Assembly: GCA_020437105.1 (NCBI GenBank)
Contig: JAGQWR010000056.1
Span: 12,641 to 44,958 of the forward strand
Direction of reading: 5' to 3'
Source of the DNA: Saprospiraceae bacterium
GTDB taxonomy: Bacteria > Bacteroidota > Bacteroidia > Chitinophagales > Saprospiraceae
DNA length: 32,318 bases
The notes under the pieces are model-generated. The model was not told where the DNA came from and did no database searches. It was given only the letters and a program-made list of their open reading frames with translations. The translations under genes were made by a program, and so were the position numbers. This document shows, piece by piece, positions 1-10,600 of the stretch (position 1 is the stretch's first letter; every line of letters starts with the position of its first letter).

Positions 1-64
1 GACCGGGCGCAGCCCTTAGACCGCGGAGCCGACAGGCTAGCTAGACCAAGCCAAAGGCCTAGAC
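1..64 (+). repeat. Partial copy of the TAGACC hairpin repeat family (left flank of the HYR locus)
   Basis: The window opens inside a repeat that also occurs at 11936-11999. By eye the two 64-bp stretches differ at only four positions (24, 26, 38 and 59) and lie in the same orientation. The segment contains the small inverted repeat GGGC-GCA-GCCC and several TAGACC words. Its last 24 bases (41-64) also occur exactly in inverted orientation at 11108-11131. The copy probably extends to the left of the window. Its function is not known from the sequence. Confidence 0.85.
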
Positions 65-259
65 TGCCAGTTGATGGTTTATTTGCCAAGAGGTATAATG
101 CTTTAGACTCAATCTCAAACTAATACAGAAATTTTTCATCATTAACAATTGAAATTCAACAATTTATATAGTTGAAAAAATAATATTTGATTAAGTTGAT
201 CATTTAGGCATAGTCTTTGTAATATATCTGGTAATTAAACACTACAAAATACATTCACT
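65..259. other. Leader region of the 323-aa gene
   Basis: This 195-bp AT-rich intergenic stretch lies between the flanking repeat and the first gene. It contains a CTCAAACTAAT tail (about 111-121) that also appears after the tandem repeat array near 12080-12090, so the repeat element may extend this far. From 204 it carries the promoter-like motif annotated separately. No open reading frame or RNA gene is recognisable here. Confidence 0.5.
204..224 (+). promoter_or_regulatory. Conserved upstream motif, copy 1 (probable promoter)
   Basis: The 21-bp pattern TTAGGCAnAGTnTTTGTA followed by nTA matches 1560-1580 upstream of the giant gene, with differences only at the n positions. It ends about 35 bp before the ATG in both cases. 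It includes a TA-n3-TTTG string resembling the Bacteroidota -7 element TAnnTTTG, with TTTG-like bases further upstream. Conservation and fixed spacing support a shared promoter; the exact -33/-7 assignment is inference. Confidence 0.55.
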
Positions 260-1231
260 ATGATTCACCTTAAAATTAAAAGCAACATGAACTCAAAAAG
301 AACTTTACTCGCAGCTGGCCAAATGATGTTTTTGGCTGTTCTTTTTTGCCTCGTTTCGGCTAATCCGCTTCAGGCATTAAATGTAGGAGAAGTAGGTGTT
401 AGAATGGTTTCAGCACCGATTTTACTTTCTGATGCAGACAACCCACCAGCCAATGGTACTTCAGAAGTGGCACAAATTGGATTTGAAGTGCGGAATACTT
501 CAGGTACGATTCTAAATGACTTGTACGCTGATCTGTCTAACATCAATGGAAGCGTATCTGGTTTTACACTTGCAGCCGGCCAGGAAGCCTCTCAGTTTAT
601 TGGTACGCTGAAAGCCGGAGAATCAAAAATTGTTTATTGGGAATTTTCTTTTCCATATCAGCAAACTGAAGAAAAAGCAAGCTTTGATGTAACGGTAGGA
701 GATAAGAATCCCGGCGTAGTTGTGGTTTCCGAGAATATTATTGCCCGCAACCCGGATTATATGCAGAAACCCTCTACTTATAGCGATCTGTTATTCAGAG
801 CTCCGGAACAAATGTTACTTGCCGGCCAAGGCGCTGATGTTTGGTTTACCGGAAGTGGCCAGGATGTAATTGGCTACCAGTTTACACTGAATGTAAATCC
901 GGAAAAAGCAAAAATTGAGAACATCCTCTACGGAGTAGCTGAATCCAATAATATCATGGATAAATTTGCGCAGTCTGGCCGCGTAACGGTGAGCTGGCAC
1001 CAATTGAGTGCCCGTGTACTCGAAGAAGGTGAGCAGCAATTTGGTATTCGCTTAATCGCTACAAAAGATATTCTATTAAGTGATTTGATCCAGATTAGCT
1101 CAGATTATACTGCCGCAGAAGGTTATAGCCCAACAGGTGATTTGATGGATGTAAAACTCCTGATCGGTGATGATATTGAAATCGAGGCTGAACTGATCTT
1201 CGCCCAAGGCACCAGCCCGGATCAGAACTAG
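260..1231 (+). CDS. Short secreted paralog of the giant HYR protein (N-terminal module plus cohesin-like module)
   Basis: This is a 323-aa exported protein of unknown function. A signal peptide ends at about Ala39 (...NPLQA), with M10 (ATG at 287) as an alternative start. The M1 start is kept because it is collinear with the start of the downstream giant gene and stands at the same distance from the shared upstream motif. Residues 40-164 align without net gaps to residues 40-164 of the giant protein, with about half of positions identical by eye. Residues 176 to about 305 align to residues 2937-3067 of that protein, a beta-rich module (AGQGADVWF, DVIGYQF, VTVSWH) that looks cohesin-like. The HYR repeats, the dockerin-like loops and the T9SS sorting tail are absent, so T9SS anchoring is not predicted and the periplasm is the default destination. 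It is followed by a strong terminator, so it is probably monocistronic. Confidence 0.85.
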   Translation: MIHLKIKSNMNSKRTLLAAGQMMFLAVLFCLVSANPLQALNVGEVGVRMVSAPILLSDADNPPANGTSEVAQIGFEVRNTSGTILNDLYADLSNINGSVSGFTLAAGQEASQFIGTLKAGESKIVYWEFSFPYQQTEEKASFDVTVGDKNPGVVVVSENIIARNPDYMQKPSTYSDLLFRAPEQMLLAGQGADVWFTGSGQDVIGYQFTLNVNPEKAKIENILYGVAESNNIMDKFAQSGRVTVSWHQLSARVLEEGEQQFGIRLIATKDILLSDLIQISSDYTAAEGYSPTGDLMDVKLLIGDDIEIEAELIFAQGTSPDQN

Positions 1232-1244
1232 TAAACAAGTGCTC

Positions 1245-1283
1245 AAAAAAAGGTCCGCAGCAAGTCGCTGCGGACCTTTTTTT
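1245..1283 (+). terminator. Rho-independent terminator after the 323-aa gene
   Basis: A perfect 10-bp stem, GGTCCGCAGC (1252-1261) and GCTGCGGACC (1267-1276), closes a 5-nt loop. It is followed by seven T and preceded by seven A, so it could also work on the other strand. It separates transcription of the short paralog from the giant gene. Confidence 0.93.
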
Positions 1284-1614
1284 GTTGAAGTTGTTTAAGA
1301 ATGGTGGGTAAAACTAATTATATGCCTGCCCCGAAGGCACGGCCGAACAGGCAGGTGCCTGATTTCTAAGACGAAGCTCATTTTGCGTTGCGTAGCCAAA
1401 GCTACCGAACTCTAAATAGCAGAAGTATTTAGGAGTCAATGACCTGCAAGAAGATCATTGAATCATTTTCAAACAATTTCGTTCATACAATTTAATAAAA
1501 ATATCAGATTATCAAGGAGTTATATAGTAAAATAAATTGCATGTAATTGATTTTTGTAGTTAGGCACAGTGTTTGTATTAGAACCATTAGGTAAACTACA
1601 CAAACACACACGCT
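1284..1614. other. Intergenic region with a chain of small hairpins
   Basis: No gene is seen. Three successive inverted repeats are visible: CCTGCC/GGCAGG (1325-1330 and 1350-1355), ACTCTAAATA/TATTTAGGAGT with one bulge (1409-1418 and 1426-1436), and TCAATGA/TCATTGA (1436-1442 and 1455-1461). After these the DNA becomes AT-rich and leads into the promoter-like motif at 1560-1580. The hairpins may be a decayed intergenic repeat or part of a long leader; their function is unknown. Confidence 0.55.
1560..1580 (+). promoter_or_regulatory. Conserved upstream motif, copy 2 (probable promoter of the giant gene)
   Basis: This is the second copy of the 21-bp motif found at 204-224, ending 34 bp before the ATG at 1615. 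It contains TTTG at 1572-1575 and a TTG-type box about 20 bp upstream, as expected for a Bacteroidota promoter. The surrounding leader bases are much less conserved than the motif, which argues for functional constraint. Confidence 0.55.
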
Positions 1615-4600
1615 ATGATCTACACATTAACAGGGGAGTCCAGAATTCCCAAAATGAAAACAACGGCACTCAGCCTTTTTATTCTTTTGGCATGTTTCTT
1701 TGCCGTCCTTTCTCCTACTAAACTTCAGGCCTTAAATCCGGGAGATGTAAGCATTACAATGGTTACCGCTCCTTTTTTTATTGCAGATTCTAATAGTCCG
1801 CCGTCAATGGACGGACCAGAGGCTGCTTACGTGGGTTTTGAGGTTTGTAATACCTCAGGCGCTTTGTTGTCTGATCTTTATGCCACCTTGTCTTCGATCA
1901 CTGGTACTGTTCCCGGCTTTGCTTTGGCAGGCGGACAGCAGGCATCTCAATATGTAGGAACATTGGAGATCGGTGAATGCCAGACTTATTATTGGTATGT
2001 CTCTTATCCCTATGAGTTGAAAGATGAAACGGGTACCTTTGAAGTAACCCTAAATGATGCCAATCCAGGTGTTGTTGTGGCGAGTGATGATGTATTTACC
2101 AGAAATTCCATTTCTGCCAATGCAGGCGGCCAGGTACTCAGTACGACGCTGGGTCCAGGCATTTACGTGGGCGAAATCTTTTATTTTGATGTAGAATATA
2201 CCTTTGGAAATATTCAAAACGGGGATGAATTTACCTTTCAGCCTTCCGGAAATTTAAACTTTGATGCCAGCTGTTACCAACTTGTAACAGGCGAAATCAT
2301 GGCTTCAGATTTGGGTGGGGTAGGCATCCCGGCCGGCATCCAAAATCAATTTTATTTTGTTGCAAACAGCAATATGGGCGGCTCTGGAAATGAGCTTACC
2401 GTGCGATATTATTTCCGCTCTTTGTGTATTGGTACCGCAACAAATGCGTTGCCTTATGCCGGGCAAACCAGCGGGAATATGAATTTTAAATATACCGGGA
2501 ACTTCGACCAAAATAGTATCCCGATCCCACCCTCTACCAATACCATTGTGGTCACCAAAACGGCCAGCCCTAATTTTATTGCGGTGCCACCTGGAGTGGT
2601 AACATACACGATAACTTTGGAAAATACTTCCGACCAATTTGTGATGGTCGATCGGATTGATGATGTGTTGCCCGGTACCTTTACTTATAATGCCCTTGGT
2701 GGTGGAAGCGATATCCTGGCTTCTAATTCAACAATACTTCCAGCCTTTGGTGCATCTGGATCCATTGCCTGGATCGGTAACGAACCGGAAGCTTATCCTT
2801 ATTTCTCCTATCTAATAGCGCCAATGAGCACCATCACACTGGAATATACAGTGGATGTGCCGGTTGGCACACCAAATGGCAGCTACCAGAATTCGGTAAC
2901 GGCTACGATGGGAACATTCACAACGCCACCTGTAACAGCTTCTGTAGGTGTAGGAACCTGCGTAGTTGATTTGGATTGTCCTCCAAATATTTCAGTAAAT
3001 AATGATCCTGGTCAATGTTCAGCTATCGTTGTTTTTGGTCCGCCGACACCATCTGGTACCTGTGCACCATTTAACATCATGCAGACCGCTGGCTTGCCAA
3101 GTGGTTCCGCTTTTCCAATTGGAGATAACCTGATTGAATATACCGTTACAGACAATCAAGGAAACACGGCTACCTGTAGTTTTACCGTTGATGTGGCAGA
3201 TTCGGAATTACCTACTATAAATTGTCCGGCAGATTTTCTGGTTAATACAGAAATTAATCAATGCGGCGCAACGGTCAATTTTTCTGTTACAGGAAGTGAT
3301 AATTGCCCGGGAGAAGTCATTTCTCAGGTAACAGGTATGGCAAGCAGTGCCTTTTTTCCAATTGGTATTATCACCAATACCTTTATGATCGAAGATGCTT
3401 CCGGAAATACCGCGTTCTGTTCTTTTGATGTGGAAGTAGTAGATAATTTAAGTCCGCAAATCTCCTGTCCTTCTGATATGGTGATCGATACGGATCCAGG
3501 CCAATGCGGGGCTGTTGTAACCTATACAGTGCCGGTTGGTATTGATAATTGTCCAAACCCGGTCACCATGTTATTTGCCGGCCAGGCAAGTAATACCTTT
3601 TTTGATATTGGAACGACCACCGTTACTTATATGGTTACCGACGCTTCCGGAAATACGGCGGGCTGTTCTTTCGATATTATAATCGAAGATAATGAGTTGC
3701 CTCAATTGTCGTGCCCGGCTGATATCACCATAAGTGCTGATCCGGGTGTGTGTGAGGCTGATGTGACCTTCTCCGTAACCACCAGTGATAATTGCCCGGG
3801 TGTTGTGTTAATGCAAACAGCCGGATTACCAAGTGGTTCCATTTTTCCGGTAGGTACCACCTTACAAACTTTTGATGCTACAGATGCTTCGGGAAATAAA
3901 AATACCTGCTCTTTCAATATCATAGTGGAGGATAATGAACTGCCAGAGATTACCTGCCCATTGGATATTGCACTCAATGTGGATGTTGATGAATGTGGCG
4001 CGATCGTAAATTTCTCGATCCCTTTCAGTGATAATTGTCCGGGAGTAAGTGTGATGCAACTTGTTGGTTTACCGACGGGATCTCTTTTTCCGGTTGGCAC
4101 GACAACCAATACCTTCCTCGCAACAGATGCCTCCGGCAATATGGCTAGTTGCAGTTTTGATGTGGTCATTACGGATAATATTGATCCAACGATTAGTTGT
4201 CCGATGGATATGGTATTGGATAATGACGCCGGGGTTTGCGGTGCCACAGTAAATTACTCCATTACGAATTCTGATAATTGCCCTGGCCAAACGCTTATGC
4301 AAACAAGCGGACTGGCCAGTGGTTCTACCTTTCCAATTGGCACTACCACCAATTGTTTTACCGTAACAGATGCTTCTGGTAATATGGCCAGCTGTTGTTT
4401 TGATATTACCATAAACGACACAGAAGATCCAAGTATCACCTGCCCGGCAGATGTCAGTGTCATGACTGATATGGGCCAATGTAATGCTGTAGTAATCAAT
4501 ATTGCTGCTATGGCAGACGATAATTGCAGCGTTGCATCCGTAAGCTATACCTTAAGCGGAGCTACCACGGGTGCCTCTCCTTTAATGGGCATCAACGATG

Positions 4601-7600
4601 CCAGTGGAACGACTTTTGAAGTAGGTGTGACTACTGTCGAATATCTGGTGACAGATGCTTCCGGAAATACACTTACCTGTTCCTTCACCGTAACCGTCAG
4701 TGATCTGAATGACCTAAGTATTGTTTGTCCGATGGATGTGAGTGTCATGACCGATATGGGACAGTGTAATGCGATTGTGGGTAACCTGACACCTGTTACA
4801 ACCGACAACTGTGGTATTCAATCAGTTACTTATACACTCAGTGGTGCTACCGTGGGGACATCCCCGGGAACGGGTATCAATGATGCCAGCGGAACGACTT
4901 TTGAAGTAGGAGTGACTACTGTAGAATACACAGCGACAGACGTAAACGGGAATACAACCAGCTGTTCTTTTACTGTAACGGTTGAAGATAATGATGGTTT
5001 GAGTATCGTTTGCCCGGGCAACGTAGTTGTTTCAAATGAAGCCGGTCTTTGTGAGGCTACCGTAAATAACCTGACGCCGACTGTTACAGACAATTGTGGT
5101 GTTGAATCTGTTGTTTATGAATTAAGTGGTGCAACAACCGCCTCTTCGCCTGGTACCGGTATCAATGATGCCAGCGGAGAAACCTTTAATATTGGCGTAA
5201 CGACTGTTACCTATACCGTAACCGACGACAATGGTAATATGGTCGATTGCGACTTTACGGTAACGGTTAACGATACCGAGAATCCAACGCTTTTTTGCGT
5301 GTCCTCAATTGTTGTCAACACCATTCCGGATCAATGCGGGAATAATGTAAATTATAATGTCACTACAGATGATAACTGTCCCGGTGCCATATTGATGCAA
5401 ACTGCAGGATTACCATCAGGTGCTTTTTTCCCGGTTGGCATTACCTCTAACACATATGAGCTTACAGATGCTTCCGGTAATATGGTGTCTTGCACGTTTA
5501 CAGTCGAAGTAGTTGATAACGACAGTCCGATGATCTCCTGTCCTTCAGATATAACAGCCGATACCGATCCCGGAACATGTGATGCAGAGGTAGATTATAT
5601 TACCCCGGTCGGTACAGACAATTGTCCAAATCCGGTTACCACCATTTTTGCAGGTTTGCCAAGTGGGGCGACTTTCCCATTGGGTCTGACGGTCGTTACC
5701 TATTTGGTGACTGATGCAGAAGGTAATACAGCCACCTGCTCTTTTGATGTGTTGATCGAAGACAATGCCGACCCGGTATTAAATTGTCCGCTTGATTTTG
5801 CAGTCGGAACAGACCTTGGTCAGTGTAGCGCGATTGTAAACTTTAGCGTGACAGGCTCTGACAATTGTATGGGCAATACCATGATCATGCAAACCATGGG
5901 TATTCCAACCGGAAACAGCTACCCAAGCGGCATGACGACCAATGTATTTGAAATGACCGACGGAAACGGAAATTCAACGAGCTGTATGTTTACCGTTACC
6001 GTTTCAGATAACGAAAATCCGACACTGAGTTGCCCGACTGATTTCATGGTCACCTCTGATATGGATCAATGTGGTGCTACCGTAGATTTCATGATTATGT
6101 CGAATGACAACTGTTCGGGCGAAATCCTACAGCAAATTTCCGGATTGCCGTCTGGCGCTACCTTCCCTGTTGGTACGACTACCCAGGTTTTTGAGGTGAC
6201 CGATGCTGCCGGAAATATGATTTCCTGTATGTTTGATGTAACAGTAGTTGATCAATCCAATCCTACTATTGATTGCCCCAACGACATAACAGTGAATAAT
6301 ACACCCGGACTTTGCGAAGCAACAGTCAACTTCACTGTTGATTTTGACGACAATTGTGCAGGAACTTCCCTGATGCAAATCGCGGGTTTGCCAAGCGGTT
6401 CGACTTTCCCGGTAGGAACAACCACGAATACTTTTCAGGTTATGGATGCGGCTGGCAATAGTGTGTCTTGTTCTTTTGATGTAACAGTAGTTGATAATGA
6501 AAGCCCATTTATTGATTGTCCTTCAGACATCACAGTAAACAATGACCCGGACGAATGTGGTGCTATTATTAATTATGTAGTGCCTACCGGAACTGATAAT
6601 TGTCCGGGTAGCTCTGTCAGCATGACTACCGGGATGTCAAGTGGATCATTATTTCCAATTGGTACCACCACCGTAACCTTTATGGTCACGGATGCTTCCG
6701 GAAACACAGCGACCTGTTCTTTTGACGTAACGGTTAATGATGACAGTCCGCCTACGATCAATTGTCCTGGGGATTATATGGTCAGTACGGATCCGGATAT
6801 TTGTGGTGCAGAATTAAATTTCCCAATTAGCTTTAATGACAATTGCCCGGGTTATACGGTCCTTCAGGTTTCTATGCTGGGAGATGGCGATGTGTTTCCG
6901 GTCGGAACAACAACGGTGGCATACCAAATTACAGATGCATCCGGTGCTATGACAAGTTGCCAGTTTGATGTAACAGTGGAAGATTTGACTCCTCCGGTAA
7001 TAGCCTGCCCGCCAGCGATGTGGGTTTTCAACCTCGATCCTGGAGCATGTGACGGCATTATTAATTTTAATATTACGGTAACTGACAATTGTGATCCGAA
7101 CCCGGTTATCATGCAAACAGCAGGTGGACCCTTGCAGAGCGGGGATGTCTTCCCGATCGGTAGTTATCCGTACTCTTATATGGCAAGTGACGTTTCCGGT
7201 AACACTTCCAACTGCGATTTTACGATCGTGGTAGCTGAATACCCGAATCCGACTGGCACATTAGTTTGTAATGACCTCATTACAGTATCAGTAGATCAAA
7301 ATGGCATAGCGACCATCGTAGCAGATATGCTATTGGAAGGGGGCCCTTACGGTTGTTATGATGATTATTTAATCGATATCACACAGTTGGATTGTAGTTT
7401 TATTGGCATCACCACAGTGATTACCATAACCGATCCGGATACCGGAAATTTCTGTACAACAGATGTAAATGTAGAAGATAATTTACCACCAACTATTGAG
7501 TGTGGCCCTGCAGCTGTAACGATTTCCTGCCTGGATGATTTAGGGTCTGTCAACCCGCCTGAAGCAATGGATAATTGTACGGCTGTGACAATTGAGCAAA

Positions 7601-10600
7601 CAGGCATGTATTATATCGATACAGAGCCTTGTGATGACAATATGGTGCAGGTCGTTTTGGTATGGGTAGCTACTGATGCCTACGGAAACACCTCTGCCCC
7701 TTGCGAGCAAACGGTTACCCTGTTGCGCCCGGATCCGGACATGATCGATTTCCCGGATGATGTAGAATGGGATTGCAGTGTGTATAGTGCTTTCCCGAAT
7801 GTGACAGATCCAAGTCCGCTGACCGGTAACCCGGCCACAACTGGCTCCGGTATCCCGGCCAATCTGGGCGGAATCTATTGCGGATACATTTACGGACATT
7901 CTGATATTGTCCAGGAACTTTGCGGAAATACCATCCGGATTATCCGCACCTGGACAGTCATTGATGAGTGTACCGGAAATACGATCACGAGCAACTCCAT
8001 GGGAGAGGACAATATCCAGATCATCCTGATTTCTGACACTACACCGCCAGTACTTACGCTGGGTAATTTTGAGGTCAGTGTGAATGTGCCCATGATGGGC
8101 AGCATAAATTGTAATGCGCAATCTTATCTGCCGGCACCGGTAGTATCAGATGATTGTTCTAACTGGACGATCCAAATTATTACCCCTGTCGGGGAAGCTA
8201 TTTACCTGAATGGAGTCGATGGCTCGAATGGTGGACTTATCCCGCCTCCGGGCCTGGGATTGGGTGTACACAATATCACTTATCTGGCAACAGATGATTG
8301 TGGCAACACCGGACAGATTGTCGTACAAATAACTGTCATTGACGATACGGCACCTACAGCGATTTGTGATGAGATCACCAATGTTTCACTCACCAGCAAC
8401 GGCATGGCCTTTGTACCTGCAATCGTTTTTGATGATGGTTCCTATGACAATTGCAGTGCCATCAGCTTCCAGGTGCGCCGCTTAAATGGTGACTGCGACG
8501 GCAATTACGATGATTTTGGAGATTCGGTCAAATTCTGTTGTTCAGATATTGCGCAGAATCCGATTATGGTCGTGCTTCAGGTCATGGATGCTTATGGCAA
8601 TACAAACACCTGTATGGTAGAAGTAGAGGTGGAAGATAAATTACCACCGATTCTGGTGTCCTGTCCGTCAAACCAGACCATCACCTGCGACCTGTATCAT
8701 GAACTTTACGCAGTGCCGCTTAACAATGGGGACGCAAGCGTACTGGATGATTTTGGCCAGGCCGAATTTTATGACAATTGCGAATTTACGGTAGAGTATA
8801 ATTATTCCATTAATCTGGATAATTGCCAGTCCGGGCAGATCATCCGCACCTGGGTGGCAAGCGATGACTCTCCGACTAATCCTTCTGTAACCTGTACTCA
8901 GATAATCTTTATTGAGCATGTGTCAGATTGGGGCGTAGAATTTCCGGCAGATATTTTGGCTACCTGTACCGACGGCCAATTACCTGACTTCGGGGAGCCC
9001 AATATTTTTGATGATGAATGTGAGCTCATTGGCGTAAGCTTTGAAGATGAGGTATTCACTGTGGTGCCGGACGCTTGCTACAAAATCCTTCGCCATTACA
9101 CCCTGATTAACTGGTGTGTCTATGACGAGTTTGGATACAACGCCTACATTGAATACCCTGAATCCAGTTATCCAACTGATTTTGATCAGGATGGCGATTC
9201 GGATACACGCACCTTCCGGGATGGCTGGAATAGCAATGGTAGCCCGGGTATAGCAGATGGCTATATCAAATACACCCAAATCATCAAAATCATAGATGAT
9301 GAGGCACCAATCTTTGAAGTAGAAATTGACGGTTGTATTGAGGATACGGATTGTGATACTGATATTACCCTGCCTTATCCGTCTATTATGGACGAATGCT
9401 CTACTGAATATACGGTTACCATAAGCGGTGACTTTGGAACGTTCAGTGATATTACCGGCGATGTAATCATTCCGGATGTAGTAGTCGGATTATACCAGGT
9501 ACAATATGCTGTTACAGATAATTGTGGAAACACTTCTTTTGAAACCATTCTGGTTGAAGTAGAAGATTGCAAGCTTCCGACTCCAATTTGTTTATTTGGA
9601 GTGTACATTGAGATCATGCAAACGGGCATGATCGATATCATGGCTTCCGACCTGAATCTGGATAGTTATGACAATTGCCCCGGGGTACTCAAATTCAGCT
9701 TCTCGCCGAATATCAATGACAACATAAACACCTATACCTGTGATGATATTGGCCAACATCCATTGGAAATATGGGTGACAGATGCCTCTGGCAATCAGGA
9801 TTACTGTGAAACTTTCGTGGAAGTTCAGGATAACATGGGTTTCTGTACGGGTAATATTACCACTGTTGATGTAGCCGGATTAATCCTTACAGAAGAAGAT
9901 GAAGGGGTAGAACTGGTGATGTTGGATGTGAATGGTGGTCTCCAAACCCAATTGACCAACGCCACAGGTGCCTATAATTTTGAAGTACAAGCAGGTGGCG
10001 ATTATTCTCTTGCACCAATGCTTGATGCAGATCCATTAAACGGGGTAACGACCTACGACATGGTGTTGATTTCGCAGCATATTCTGGGTATCAATCTGCT
10101 TGACAGTCCATATCAGCGCATTGCTGCGGATGCCAATAACTCAGGTGGCATTAGTACCCTCGACCTGGTAGCTATTCAGAAGTTAGTATTGATTCTGGAA
10201 GATAATTTCCCGAATAATACGAGCTGGCGCTTTGTGGATGCTAATTATGTATTCCCGGTACCAACCAACCCCTGGGTAGAAGCATTCCCGGAAATTATCA
10301 GCTACAATAACCTGGCGACTGACCAGTTAGGAACTGATTTTGTGGCGATCAAGGTTGGGGATGTAAACGGTTCTGCGCAGGCAAACAGCTATTCGGAAAC
10401 GGATAACAGAACCGTCTTTGGCGACATGATTCTGCAAACAGCTGAACAAAAGCTTAAGGCGGGTGTCCCCACTGATATTTGGTTCAACGGAAGCGACCAG
10501 GATATATTAGGTTACCAGTTTACCCTGGAGTTAGATCCAACAAAGGTGCGTATTGAGGAAGTACTATACGAGGTGGCCGATGTCGTTAATTTTGGAGAAC

